Positions 1-11,820 of a stretch of 64,000 nucleotides of DNA are shown in pieces. The stretch's first letter is position 1; every line of letters begins with the position of its first letter. The position numbers were made by a program, and so were the translations under genes. Source of the DNA: Macrolepiota albuminosa (Eukaryota; Basidiomycota; Agaricomycetes; Agaricales; Agaricaceae); assembly GCA_027475525.1 (NCBI GenBank), contig JAMWFC010000125.1, positions 62,001-126,000 of the forward strand, in the 5' to 3' direction. Under the pieces are notes generated by a model. That model saw only the letters and a list, made by a program, of their open reading frames with translations, was not told the origin of the DNA and made no database searches.

Positions 1-700
1 ACTATGCTCACTCTTCTATTCAAACATTTTCATTCTTTTTAGACATGGCTGGCACCCCAAGATAAACTTTGAACTGCATGTGCAACAATTAGAAAACAAG
101 TCTATCAATAAGTTTGTTAACTAGATATAGAAAATGCAGAAAGAGGCAGAGGCAGCTCTGGCCAGGACAAAGAACAACATGGCAGTACTATAATTATAAA
201 CAGATTTCCACTCTTAAATACAAGCCCAGAGACTATGTCTATTTAGATGTCTTAGACATCTCAACTACTCATCTCTCAAAGAAGCTCTCTCATTATCAAC
301 TTGGGCCTTATATAATTAAACGCTAAATAGGGCCCTTGCATACTAACTCTAGCTACCAATTAAAATATGCCAGCTCTACCTTGTCTTGAATACAGTCAAG
401 CTTTTATCTGCTCCAGAAAATCACATCTCTGGCTGCTAAGCCCCATCACTTCTACTGCCAGTTCTTGCAAATGCAAAGTTGGAGTACAAAGTCAAGAGAA
501 TCCTGGATAGGTATTCATTTTGCTGCAACCTGCAGCACAAGATAAAGTGGAAGAACTACAATATAGAAGACATCTCTTAGGAACTTGCTATAAATATCAA
601 TGCCTCTGCCCTTATCTAAAAATTCTACTGCAGATATCTTGACATTTCCATGCCACCTAAAGTATTCATTCTATTTCTCTAGCTGATTGAGCCATTCATA
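1..700 (+). pseudogene. Decayed 3' end of chromovirus (Ty3/gypsy) pol: integrase C-terminus and chromodomain
   Basis: The reading frame around 114-326 encodes the basic linker and GPY/F-like tail of a gypsy integrase (YKPRDYVYLDVLDIS, then SKKLSHYQLGPY). Downstream frames at 480-640 keep chromodomain pieces (VEYKVK, KIKWKNYNIEDIS). The same stretch is present in better condition at 61868-62300, and the two align over their whole length. Compared with that copy, this one has many C-to-T and G-to-A changes plus several stops, and the base composition is strongly AT-shifted. The 5' part of the element lies outside the window. In the family, this region binds DNA and directs integration into modified chromatin. 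It is non-functional here. Confidence 0.75.
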
Positions 701-739
701 AAGTATTCTATTTTACTTCTTTTTTCAGCACTTCTAAAG

Positions 740-1019
740 TACTCAAAACTGGCCTAAAGTCATCTGAGCTGCTCTCCAGAGTTCTTCAATCTGCTTTCAT
801 GCCTACTTAAAGTCTATTGTACAGTTTCTTCCATGCTTCCACCTTGTGCTGATGCACTATGCTATGATAAAAAATTTTTTAGACTTGTTCTTTTCAGATT
901 TCTCTTTGTCAAATAATTAATTACATTTTTGTTATTTGTATGGTATCTATCTCTAATAAACTTTGGATTTCTTTCTGCTAGTTGTGTGATTAGCTGCAAT
1001 CTTCAGAGGTCATTTTTAC
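740..1019 (+). repeat. LTR remnant of the decayed chromovirus
   Basis: The segment from about 890 to 1019 aligns with the 3' half of the LTR at 62384-62713: ACTTGTTCT, then a CTTTGGATTT block, then the terminal GAGGTC...TTACA. The upstream boundary is blurred by mutation. C-to-T and G-to-A changes dominate, as in the adjoining pol remnant. Confidence 0.6.
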
Positions 1020-1134
1020 AGTAATAAAGCAATATAACTATTATACTTATATTTAAAGTTGTGTGATTAGCTGCAATCTTCAGAGGTCATTTTTACAGTA
1101 ATAAAGCAATATAACTATTATACTTATATTTAAA
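981..1134. repeat. Exact 77-bp tandem duplication (likely assembly join)
   Basis: 981-1057 and 1058-1134 are identical, head to tail. The unit holds the last bases of the LTR remnant plus flank. The period is the same 77 bp as at ten other places in the window, so an uncollapsed assembly overlap is the favoured explanation. Confidence 0.9.
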
Positions 1135-1142
1135 CAGAAAAC

Positions 1143-2440
1143 AGAAAAGTTTCTCAGTGTAATAAATTTGAAAGAGTCTAGGCTTGCTGATTAAGCATAT
1201 TATAATATGAGGAGACTGTAACAAAACTCAATGCAAGTGTATTTTAACTTCTAATATAAGTTTTAAAAAGTCTGATTCAATACTAATAATTTATTTGAAA
1301 TAGCAAAATCTTTGAAATTATTTTTAACAAAATCATAACCAGGCACTATTTCAGAGTCTGCATAGCTCAAAGTATAGATATAAAAACAAAAAATTTGCAG
1401 CTTACAACAAGATTTATAAATGGCACTCCAATTGTGAGTGCCAATCTGTATGTCAGCTTTTTTATTGCTGCTCTTGATTATTTTTCTTGAGTTATAACAA
1501 AGAATTTAGAAATCATGTGACTTCTTTGTTGCTTAGTAGAAAAGAGCAATAAGTCTAGAAACATATTTTTCTTTTAGATTAATATGATCTGCTCAAATCC
1601 TAGACTGCTAGCCTAGGAACAAGGAGTATATTATTTTGAAAATACATGACATCAGAAAACTTGCAATGTTACTGGATTATATGATATGAACCACTAGGCA
1701 GAATCTGATAATCAGTATATTCCTTAATAGTCCTCAAAAAACTGGTTGTCAACCAACCTACAAGTCTGGCATATACTATGGTAGTTACTAAGATAATTAC
1801 AATTTATTGCTTAAAGAATCGACTTTTAGCCCCCTTATTTATTGGGCCATAGCAAAGGATCAAGAGGTCATGTGACTTGTTAGCTGGTTAGTTAGCAAGT
1901 AAAATAGGTACCATCTTTGCATAGTCCGACAACGCCGCCGTCCTCCACAGCCATACTGCACCGTGATTTCATGTATCTCATGAGCCTTCTAAAGGGCTAA
2001 TCCCAGTCTTCGCCATCTGTGCGAGTCAGTTGAAGAAGACTTTCCTAACCCATTGAAGTTGGAACGCACAACCATCCAACTGCAGTCTCACCATATCCTG
2101 ACGCCGCTACTGGTTCAGGAGCTGAGATCCGTGTTGAAAGAGCGACAAGCAAGTGCCCGTCGTGGATGTAGCCGTCACCTGTTAATCCTACAGCTTCAAC
2201 GCTGTCGTTGAGGAAGCCATGGCTCTCGATAGCTATTTAGTTACGGACTTGTTCACCATAAATGTTGCATCAGTTTTTTATGATCAAGTACACGGATATC
2301 AGAGCTTGAACATTTTATTCTAGTCTCGTTCACAAAACAAGCTCATATGGAGGCACACAGTGCCATGATGAAAGTAGACCAAATGATCTCAATTCAGACG
2401 AGTTCTTGTTTGTATATACTGTAGTTTGTAGATTAACTCT
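1143..2440. other. AT-rich non-coding stretch with degenerate repeats
   Basis: No convincing gene. It contains a palindrome at 1422-1442 (core CACTCCAATTGTGAGTG) shared with other sites in the window, and two degraded matches (near 1515 and 1867) to the GTCATGTGACTT motif of the 340-bp repeat at 49-50 and 61 kb. From about 1920 GC content rises, marking the upstream part of the following pseudogene, whose first exon I could not place. Confidence 0.5.
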
Positions 2441-3334
2441 GCAATTTTATCCAAGGTACCAAGCATTGGACTGACAACAAAAAGTCGAAGCTGTTCAACT
2501 GGCTCATGGGACCCAGACAGGACAAGCACTGGAACGCAGTTCACGCCACTAAAAACTCATGTCTGTGGAAGGTGAGCGGATCGCTTAGTTGATAATCGGC
2601 TATGGTCTTAATATCCGTTTACAAAGTGGGCAAACGAAGTTTTCAGTAGGAAAAAAACATACCAGGCTCTGAAAGGCTGCTATAAATGTAAATTCAACTT
2701 GTTCACCTACAAAATGTATCACATACCTGCTCATAATTTGAGCTCCTACAATGAGGCAGATCGTCTCAGAGAATACGAGAGACGGTTGCAGAGCACTCAA
2801 AAAGCCGGTTGCGATGTTGCAAATGTCACTGCTCGGACAATCGACCATTGGCATCGGCTTGGCTGGTATGAACTATTCTATCGGAGGTGATATCGCAATT
2901 GAGCTTTCCATGACGCAAGAATAATCGTGTTCTTTGTAGATGGCATGGTGACCCCGCAACCACTCGCCCTGTTCTAACCTCGAACTGTTAGCACCATCAG
3001 TCCAACTCAAAATGGCACTGAAGACCTCGACCTGGACGAAGATCCTTCACAGATCAATTATCCTGATACGCTGATGATGCCCAATGGTATAAACAATAAT
3101 GTTTCACATGAACGGCCTCATCCAACTCTCCAAACCCCAATAAATTACATCAACCCACAAACGACACTACAGGAGCCCGTCATTCAACATTCATCTACAT
3201 CTCCAATAGTCAGCGCCAGTATGTCTGGCCAGCAAAATGGCAGTGCAAACCCTGCACTCCCTACTCCTTCTATTGCGCCAGCTAGCTCGGATCCAGTAGC
3301 CGTGAATTTTACGATTCCCCAAGGAATGCACTCT

Positions 3335-3659
3335 TGTCGCAGCATAATAGCGTAACAATGATGTATTCGTATATAATAGACAATATAATAACTGGAGTCT
3401 GGAGTCAAGTATCGAGAGATGTAAGTACAAGTTTCAGATAATGTAAACAAGTAACGCACCTGGAGTCAAGTATCGAGAGATACCTTGACCCCAGATCGAG
3501 ACAACGTATTTATAGCTATACGAAAATAGAGTGAAGTCATACGTGTATCATAATATCGTAATGCAGATGTAATTTATCAAATAAAAGAAAACATACGAGG
3601 ATGATGATAAGGTGACATCATAATGATATAGCCGGAGTTACGCGTCATTTCCGTTGACA
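3335..3659 (-). repeat. 3' LTR of the copia element
   Basis: 325 bp. Identical to 7974-8298 except CA versus CG at two sites (AACAATG/AACGATG and CCGTTGACA/CCATTGACA). It contains an internal direct repeat (GGAGTCAAGTATCGAGAGAT, two copies). Confidence 0.93.
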
Positions 3660-6600
3660 CTCCCACTTGACGGTAACGCAGGCAATACGATTCCCATCTT
3701 TGTGCAATATTTTTCAAAAGTTTCTCGTGGCAAGGCCTTGGTTAACATATCCACGACCATATTAAGGGTAGAAACATGAGATAACTGCACGTTCCCACGG
3801 GATATGTGTTCCCGAATGAAGTGATAGCGTATGTCAATGTGTTTGGCTCGAGAATGTCCGACTGGATTTTTCGAGAGGGCAATACTGCCGGTGCTATCGG
3901 TATGGATAATAGTGGCGTCGATCTGCTCGAAATCTAGGTCTTTAAGCAAGTTACGAAGCCAGATAGCTTCTCTCGTTGCGTTGGATGAGGCGATGTACTC
4001 GGCCTCAACGGTAGAGGTGGCCGTTACGGACTGCTTTTTCGATGACCATGAGATCAGGCTACCTTCGAGATCGTAGCACCATCCACTAATCGAGCGTCGG
4101 TCGTACGCGTCTTGCGCCCAATTCGCATCACTCCATCCCACCAAACGTAACTCGTTGTTTAAGACGTTTCCCAACTTAAGACAGTATGACCTTGTGCCTT
4201 TAAGGTAACGTAAAACTCGTTTGCAGGCCGCTAGATGTGGAGTGCCAGGATCATTTGAAAATTGCGCCAACAGGTTAACCGCAAACTGTATGTCGGGACG
4301 AGTTTGGGTGGCGTATAGTAATGATCCTATCAATGATATGTAATGAATTTGGCCTGCATACAATTTATAAGTCTTGTGCTCGTCCTCATTTGATGGGCAC
4401 TGCAACAAGGATAAGTTGTGATTGGTGACCATAGGAGTCGAGACTGAATGGCACGAAGTCATCCCAAATCGATTCAGGATGGAGTCGATGTAAGCGGACT
4501 GGTTCAAATAGATGGTGTGGTTAATGCGATCGCGCTTGACCTGTATTCCTAGCACGTAGTGTATCTCCCCCAAATCGGTGATGTCGAAATGCTCGTCCAT
4601 GTCCGTTTTAAATGAGATTATTCGTTTGAGATTTCGTCCAGCCACGATCATATCGTCCACGTAGATGATAACAATAAGAATGATTTTCCCATTTTCTCGT
4701 AGAATATAGAGACAATCGTCAGCAAATGAAGGCACAAATCCAAGACTTATCATGGTCTCGTGAAGTTTCTCCTTCCACTTTCTCCCTGCTTGCTTAAGAC
4801 CATATATGGCCTTAACGAGTCTCCAGTATCGACATTTTCCTATTCCTGAAGGGGCTCGCATGTAGATATCTTCATCAATTTCTCCCTCAAGGTAAGCTCC
4901 TATTACATCGATTTGGTGAATTTCCAGATCGAGGACAGCGGCCAAAGTTAAAAATACTCAAAGAGTGGTGAACTTGGCCACTGAGGAAAACGTTTTGCCA
5001 TAGTCGATACCGGGGACCTGGGAGAAACCTTGGGCGACGATTCGAGCCTTGTATTTTGCTACATTTCCGTTTTCATCAAGCTTCTCTTTCAATACGACTT
5101 TACTTCCCACGGCATGTTTTCCCGGAGGTAAATCATCGACTTCTTCAAATACGCCCTTGCTGACAAGTTGATTGTATTCACTCGCGATAGCCTGCTGCCA
5201 TTTACTCGTGTTTGCTGATTTCATAGCATCTTCGATAGTAGGTCCCGATACAGCAACGTAGGCAATGTGACCTTCAGATTTATCGTCGCTGTCTTGTCGA
5301 AATCTAATTGAAATCTTTTTCAGACGCGTCGAAGGTTCGCGATAAGGCAAGTCATTCCACTTCGCCCTTTTCCTTGGTGCAGGAGGTGGATTCAAAGGTT
5401 CTGGATTAGAAGTCGATTCTGGCATGGGGGTTGGATATTGCAATTCCTCGGTGGGTGTCGTAGTATCCGATTCCCTGTCGGAAGATTGAATTTCTCTTAA
5501 CTGAGCTTCTACTTCCGATTCAGAGGACATGTCGGGGATAAGAAGCTGTCTGGGATTCTCAGATTCAGGGTACTTCGCAGTGTTAATGAAGTCATTAATC
5601 TCTTGAGTGGTAGACTGCGTCAGCTCAGAGTCCAATTGAGCTAGTTCGCTTGGTGTGTCATCTTCAAGAAATTCGACATCCCGCAAGGTAATTAATTTCC
5701 CGTTTTCGAGATCCTCCAGTCGGTAACCTTTGGTTTCGTCTGCCCACCAGCCAAGCATGCGTACATGTACAGCATGGGATTCCAACTTGCCCTGTCGAAC
5801 TTCCTTTGGCACATGGGCCCATCCTAATGATCCGAAGATTTGTAGGTGAGCAATGTCAGGTTTTCTTCCGTACCATTCGGTGTAAGGAATTTTTCCCTTT
5901 AAGGCAGAGGTTGGAGTAATGGAGTGAATGTAAACGGCGTACATGAAAGCTTCTCCCCAGTACCGCAAATCCATTTTAGCGCCATGGAGCATACTTCGAA
6001 CCATTTCCATGACTACTGCTATGGCTCGCTCCGCAATTCCATTCTGCTGAGGACGGTAAGGGTTTGTAGTTTGATGTCTAATACCATTTGCGGCGCAGAA
6101 CTTTTGTAGAACCGAATTCACGAATTCGCTACCATTATCGGTCCGGATGATTTGCACAAATTTTCTGCCACTGCGTTCGTATAATGCTGTGGTGTCTCGT
6201 ATGGCATCGTTGACTTCACTTTTTGATTTTAGGAGACGACCAGTCGGGAAACATTTACTTGCTTCCACAGTAAGCATTGCGTAACGGTTACCGTCCCAGG
6301 TGGGTACGCTTAGTGGGCCAGTTAAATCCATCACCAGTAACTCGTTTAGGCCGTATTCTGTAGGACTCGAATCAGGAAGAGGGGGTCGTGCTGACTTCCC
6401 TTCTGCGCAACCGCTACAAAGTCGGTCATATTCCCGAGGTAATTTAATATTAATTCCTGTTACGAGCTGTTGATCAACCATTGCTTTTATTGTTCGGGGA
6501 CTGATGTGTCCTAGTCAACGATGCCAAAGATGCATTGTTGATTCATTGGCTATAAAAGCGATATTGTTATCAGTGATGCCCATGGTCATGGTTTCGATTC

Positions 6601-7969
6601 GGTACATCGTCCCATGTGAGCCAATAAGGTTGGCATGTAGGAATTCTTGCCCTTTCCATGAGAGGCTGATTCCATATGGTAGTCCATGTATGGTGGCACC
6701 GCTACGCTGGAGTAATCCCAGACTGATAAGGTTTGCGCCGAGAGTGGGGATGTGCAAAACATCTTGTAACCGTACGTCATTGACTCCGTTTGAGAGACAA
6801 GTTCGAAACTCGATTGTCCCTTTTCCCGTTACAGGTAAGACATTCATTCCACCTACGGAGATGTGCTGATTTTCAATTCCCTGATAGCTTACAAAATACG
6901 CCACATCTGCCACCATATGGCACGAAGCGGCACTATCGAGGAGTAATCCGGTAGGCATGCCATCGTAAGTAGCCATAAAGACTTTTCCAACTTCTCGAGT
7001 ATCGGACTTGGCAGGAGATATGGTTATATTGGCTTTCTCGAGGTTTTTGAATTTCCTCGGTTTAGGACATTTCGGACTCCAGTGGCCCTTTTCTCCACAA
7101 TTGTGGCAGATATCGTCCGGTTTAGGCAACCATTTAGATTTTCTCTTTGGAATCAACGCTCGTGGCCTGCTCCCACTCGAATTATCATGTCCGGCAGATA
7201 CGAAGGCCAGGGTTTTGGCTGTGGAGTTATTTTCGAGGATTAACCTGTCATATACAGATAACAATTCCGTAGTTACGGTTTTGAGAGTCAGGGAGGTGCT
7301 ACGAGATAGCAAACTCTGTTTGACAACCTCCCATGTGGGGGAGCGAGGAAGCGAAAGAAGCATAGCATTGAGAATAGTATAATCGTCGATTTTGTGACCA
7401 GCTTCGATGAAACGGCGACGGATGCTCATATAAAACCCGAGATGATCAGTCAAGGGTGAGCCTCCATCCCATTTCTTCGCGTATAACTGCTGATAATAAT
7501 AGTGGACATTAATGCCACTCTGCTGATTGACATAGTTCTTCCGCATGTGTTCCCAGATTTTCTTGGAACTGTCAAGATCGACTATAGTTTCATGCTGGGT
7601 GTATTCGATAGAATTGCAAATTAATCCCATAGCAGAGTCGTCCTTGTTAAGCCAGTGCTCATGCTTATCACGAGCAGACTGCCAAGTTGCAAAGTCCTTG
7701 GATTGCAATGCCTTCATCAAGTCGGATCCCTTTTTGTAAACGACTTGAGAGGGCTGGTCATCGGTAGGGCATGTAGTAGTCATGAGGTCAGTATACTCAG
7801 TGGGTGGTTTCGGAGGACGAGGTTCTCTTCCGGACACTACTCCCCACAAGGCTTTAGCCTGCAAAGCTGACTTCATATTGTCGGACCAGGTATGGTAGTT
7901 TGTACCATTAAATTTCGGAAACTGCAATGTTTCGGAAGTGCTGGTCTCATTCACGACGGCGGGGCCCAT
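3638..7969 (-). pseudogene. Copia gag-pol polyprotein with two in-frame stops
   Basis: Domain order from the start MGPAVVNETSTSE: Gag with a zinc knuckle CHNCGEKGHWSPKC; aspartic protease with LLLDSAASCHMV; integrase with the HHCC finger (LWHR, LGHIS, CSGCAEGK), catalytic Asp in LLVMDLTG, Asp in IRTDNGSEF and Glu in QQNGIAERA; reverse transcriptase with AIYGLKQAGRKW and the active-site YVDD in IIYVDDMIVAG; RNase H with WSDANWAQD, VEAEYIAS and DSTGSIALSKNP. Protease before integrase before RT is the copia order. A TGA at 6515-6517 falls in the integrase finger where the family has Arg, and a TGA at 4958-4960 precedes the RT; both fit CGA-to-TGA change. Otherwise the frame is complete, so the copy was probably active until recently. 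Confidence 0.92.
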
Positions 7970-7973
7970 AACC
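7962..7973 (-). promoter_or_regulatory. Primer binding site, half-tRNA type, overlapping the gag start codon
   Basis: Directly after the 5' LTR the minus strand reads GGTTATGGGCCC. This is near-complementary to the anticodon stem-loop of initiator tRNA-Met, the half-tRNA primer known from Drosophila copia and yeast Ty5. The ATG inside it (7969-7967) is in frame with gag. Confidence 0.6.
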
Positions 7974-8298
7974 TGTCGCAGCATAATAGCGTAACGATGA
8001 TGTATTCGTATATAATAGACAATATAATAACTGGAGTCTGGAGTCAAGTATCGAGAGATGTAAGTACAAGTTTCAGATAATGTAAACAAGTAACGCACCT
8101 GGAGTCAAGTATCGAGAGATACCTTGACCCCAGATCGAGACAACGTATTTATAGCTATACGAAAATAGAGTGAAGTCATACGTGTATCATAATATCGTAA
8201 TGCAGATGTAATTTATCAAATAAAAGAAAACATACGAGGATGATGATAAGGTGACATCATAATGATATAGCCGGAGTTACGCGTCATTTCCATTGACA
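7974..8298 (-). repeat. 5' LTR of the copia element
   Basis: 325 bp partner of 3335-3659. On the minus strand it lies upstream of gag. The frame is open from within the LTR (Met at 8098) into gag, but the start at 7969 just downstream is more likely used. Confidence 0.93.
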
Positions 8299-8580
8299 AC
8301 TCTGCCTACATGCAATATTTACAAGTTCAGACACAGACGGGGAAAATGAAATTGGAGTATATGAGATGCCGCGAGGAACGTGAGGAGAAGGAGAGCGCGC
8401 ATCGTCGTGAAATAGAGCGAATGCGGTTGGAGCGCGAGACTGCAGATTATGCCTCACAAACGTTTCAACATATCCTGCGCTTAGTAATTTATTTAGTCTT
8501 TGTTAGAAAACTCGAATCTTGAGGAAGGGATTAGGAAGGCGGCCGGAGAATATCTTCAGAGTCTCTTTGAAGCCAAATAG

Positions 8581-9765
8581 GCTGTATACCCTCCGATCTG
8601 TGCTTGACATACCCATTTTTTGAGGAATTTTGTATACTAACTTATTTTTTGACATCAATACTGATCAGTATCAAAATCATCCTGACAGTTGGACATAAAT
8701 TGACCTTCAATCAGAGCTCAACATGGTCTCTTTCTACGATTGTTTGAAACCTATATTCCTGCCTGACGGTCTAATTGACCAAGAACCTCAAGCTAGACTC
8801 TCCGAATGGCTATGGGCTCAAACTTTCAAAGCCTCAATGACTCAAAACTTCTGTGGCGTTTTCAAGCATAACAAGTCCTGCTCAGCTCCCTCATGTTATC
8901 TCTTGAGCTGTCGTCATACTATGACTCGTTCCAACAGCACTTGCTCAGCACAATGGCACCTATGTGCTGCATTTCAATGCCTTTGGAACAAACTTGATCT
9001 TCCTCGGGTCCAGTCCTCTATAGATGGCTATCCTTTAATACTAGGTTTCTTTGCATGGGCCGTCAATATATATCATTGGAGAAACCACGTAGGGCAGAGC
9101 ACCTTGTCAGAACCCATGCGCCCGTCAAGGTCAAAAAAGCTGTTAGAAAAGAAAGCTCCGAAAGTTCTACGCAGGTTTTGACATATTATTTGAGTGATTC
9201 AATATATTGTGCATGAGCGAGCAAAATTCGGATTGATCACTCTCTCCGTTGATACTGCCAGTGGTTGATAGACGCCTAATGAACATGTACGTGGCTGGCT
9301 TTGGCTTTTTTGATTCTTTATTCTTGACATAGTCATTTCTTGCCACCAATTATTTAGCCTTTGGATTCTCCGGAATGTTCTCTTCTATTAAGTGTTATTT
9401 GACATAAGGGTTGCGGGAACTACCAACTGGAAGATACTGGTCTGAATATGAATGCATCCGCTGCCAAGCTACAATACACATAATATAATCTGGCTTCTGT
9501 GTTTGTGGCTTTCAATCTATACTTTGCCTGGTGGCGGTCTGTGTCGGCTTGTCGTATAGCCTCCCTCGTGTCTGTTCCAGACATTTAAATGTAAAAAGTT
9601 GAACACTTCATAAAACCAAAATATAAATTTAAGGATAACCAGTAGCTTAGCCATGGCTTGTGCTTGATCATTCATAGGATAGCTGAAGAATTAAATATCA
9701 AAATATGGGCATTCATTTGACTAATGTAAAGTGCAGCAACTGCATAGGAAGGGTTTTTATGGGAA
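8581..9765. other. Region with one unrecognised open frame
   Basis: A 152-codon plus-strand frame at 8723-9181 begins MVSFYDCLKPIFLPDG and ends with a basic tail. I recognise no motif, its Cys- and Trp-rich make-up matches no family known to me, and it could be chance or the relic of a gene. Nothing else is visible. Confidence 0.25.
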
Positions 9766-9899
9766 CTATGGGAGTTTGTCTTTGTGATATTTTCTGGCAG
9801 CATGTGTCGTGATATGGCTATGAGAAATTTGAACGCTTTTCAATGCTTGGACCAAGCATGTACTACCTGGTCCACTTGAATCTTTCATTGTTTCCACAA

Positions 9900-10330
9900 G
9901 GGAAAGTACCATAATGTTACAATGGGAGGACCATGCATTCAAAAAGAGTGATGCACTAAAATCAACAGATGAGGACGATCTCCACGCAAATCCCAAGATC
10001 TCTCTACCTGCCGTGCGACCAGAACAGAAGTACAAGTTCTTCCATCACCTGCTTCATCTGGAGAAGTTCCTAAAGTATCTTTATCCCCAAGTTGGAAGCG
10101 TTGTTTGCCCTCATGCTCATGTCTGATCAAGGACAGTACGTGACATCTTCACCACGGAGTCCTGGTTTGGTCTCGAGCCAGTCACGTCTAAGGTAATGAA
10201 TCCTCAATAAACATCGTGCCTGCCGAAAAATGATAGACTCTTTCCAGGAGCCTTTGTCATTTGTATTCGTCAAGCCTGACGATGTTGCATTCGATGGGAA
10301 GGGGGCAATCAGAATACGGTAGGCGAACAA
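9900..10330 (+). pseudogene. Unidentified coding fragment with an intron-like break
   Basis: The frame KISLPAVRPEQKYKFF (about 9991) runs to a stop at 10123; it is followed by SRTVRDIFTTESWFGLEPVT, a plausible GT-AG intron (about 10192-10247), then EPLSFVFVKPDDVAFDGKG in continuing sense. The codon pattern looks like decayed coding sequence but I cannot name the family. Confidence 0.25.
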
Positions 10331-10863
10331 AAAAAATGTTATTAGAGATGGCATAAGATTTCAATAATGCTGGATGCAGCAGAACAACAGTGAAACAGGA
10401 AAAATCGAAGAAACTATGTTGAGGCGCCACTGTGCAAAAAATAGGCTGCAGAACGTTCCCGAGAAAACTCAGAGTACTACTCATAACAACTAGGTCCCAA
10501 GCTTCTGCGAAATCTTGAGCACCCACGACTGTCGCTTATGTTTCAAAGTCAAGGCTGAATAAGCTCAAGCCTTGCAAAGATGATGACACAATCTCCCAGC
10601 TCTTTTTCCGGCCGAGATAAGTACAAGAGGATAATATTACTCAGGGACCAAGATACATGTAACATCAATGTTGAAATCACCTGGAACCGAGAAGGACTCG
10701 AAATCTCTCTCGAAGAAGAACTAGAGCAGAAAGTGGCGGTAGTTCAACGCACCAAGAGATCAATGTAACGTCACAGCAGTCCATCATGCATCATGGAACA
10801 TGGAACATGTACTAATTGTGATAATCGGCCAGCCTTTTTCGCGTTCCATTCACCTCAACTAAA

Positions 10864-11193
10864 GAGCCGCCGCCGCCGAAGCAATATCTCAATGATGCCA
10901 ACCTTATACCCAAGGCCACTGCGAATTTCTTCAAACTGTTCACCTTCGAGTGGATCACCCCTCTCCTTGGCCTCGGGTATGCTTGACCACTGGAAGCCCC
11001 TGATCTATACAAGCTTCAAGAAAGTCGTGGCGCGGCGCGTATTGTTGAGAAGATTAACGTGTCATTTGATCGTCGAAAGAAGCGGGCTATGGAGTACAAT
11101 GTACGCCTCGAGAACGGCAAGATTCGCCCAAGTCTGAGAAAGACCGTTGTTTGGACACTAAGCGGGTCAAGAAAAGATAAAGAAACGGAATAG
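10864..11193 (+). pseudogene. N-terminal fragment of an ABCC-type ABC transporter
   Basis: One frame reads PPPKQYLNDANLIPKATANF, FTFEWITPLLGLGYA, then stop, then PLEAPDLYKLQESRGAARI, FDRRKKRAMEYNVRLENGKI and RKTVVWTLSG. This matches the start of fungal multidrug-resistance-type ABC transporters (Ycf1/Bpt1-like), just before the first transmembrane domain. The TGA at 10984-10986 replaces an expected Arg (CGA to TGA). Only about 110 codons remain; membrane and ATP-binding domains are absent here. Confidence 0.7.
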
Positions 11194-11283
11194 AGAGAGA
11201 TCGTGAACAGGATGATCGCGAGCGGCTGATTCTTGGGACGCAGACATTGGAAGGGAGCGGTAGACGGCTGAGAGATACTGTGT

Positions 11284-11568
11284 GTGTGGTGGGAAGCGGA
11301 AGGGCATTGGGCTGGTTACCACGACGATGAAGAGTTAAGTGAGAATGAGGATGTGGATGCGTTCGGAAAGAGATTGGTCAAGGCACTCAAGGACAGAGGT
11401 AACGATTTTAGTGAGAAGGAGGTGAGGAGGGTGCTGAGGGGTCTAAGTCGAGAGGCTCACATGCAGCTCATTGCAATTATCTTGGATTGTGTGTTACCTT
11501 ACTCGTCTCTTCATTGTCATCTAACCTCCTTCAACCCACAGCATGTCTCCCAGGCGACATCCATCTGA
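11284..11568 (+). other. Acidic open frame upstream of the F-box fragment
   Basis: A 94-codon frame with a charged segment (HDDEELSENEDVDAFGKRLV and following). It may be the N-terminal part of the F-box gene that follows, but I could not join them and do not recognise the sequence. Confidence 0.25.
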
Positions 11569-11599
11569 AAATCCTCCTGCTTGAAAAAAAAACGCCAAA

Positions 11600-11820
11600 T
11601 CTACATTCGACATCGTCAGAAAACTGGCTCTAGACCTCCCTTTCCACGTTTTTAAACATCTTACAATCAAAGAAGTCGTCGGTGTGCGCTTGGTGCGTTC
11701 AAATTCTTGTTTCAGTAGATTAAACTGCTACTTGACAAAAACGCAATTGGATATTCAGGTCTCACGACAGTGGCATACGATTGTGGCGCACCCTGCCCTC
11801 TGGCTTCATGCCATCTAATA
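11600..11820 (+). pseudogene. F-box domain gene fragment with an intron
   Basis: The frame LALDLPFHVFKHLTIKEVVG (about 11625-11680) is followed by a GT-AG intron (11691-11756), then VSRQWHTIVAHPALW. Together they form a typical F-box: LP start, a Val/Leu-rich core and the VSxxW...LW end. F-box proteins bind Skp1 and select substrates for SCF ubiquitin ligases. A stop follows soon after (HAI then TAA at about 11819) and no substrate-binding domain is visible. The retained intron means it was copied as DNA, not from mRNA. Confidence 0.6.

Larger units (their letters stand above)
3335..8298 (-). mobile_element. Ty1/copia LTR retrotransposon, nearly intact
   Basis: It has two 325-bp LTRs (3335-3659 and 7974-8298) that begin TGTCGC and end TTGACA on the plus strand and differ at only two positions, both CpG sites. 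A 5-bp target duplication ACTCT flanks the element (3330-3334 and 8299-8303). One long gag-pol frame runs on the minus strand between the LTRs and is interrupted by two TGA codons that both fit CGA ancestors. A purine-rich tract (AAGTGGGAG) abuts the 3' LTR. The near-identity of the LTRs indicates a recent insertion. The element sits inside a host-type pseudogene and cuts its reading frame. Confidence 0.95.
2455..8580 (+). pseudogene. Transposon-like host protein (SANT/MADF-like), split by the copia element
   Basis: Exons read in order: TDNKKSKLFNWLMGP and following (about 2465-2571), a GT-AG intron (2572-2626), WANEVFSRKKTYQALKGCYK to FYRR (2627-2886), a second intron (2887-2939), then WHGDPATTRPV and a Ser/Thr/Pro-rich region up to 3334. 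The frame resumes exactly at 8299 after the copia element with AYMQYLQVQ and a charged coiled coil (EEREEKESAHRREIERM), ending near NLEEGIRKAAGEYLQSLFEAK (8506-8580). This resembles a family of multicopy basidiomycete proteins with a Myb/SANT-like DNA-binding region. A frameshift near 2975 and another near 8490 show it was broken independently of the insertion. The exact family name is uncertain. Confidence 0.55.
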
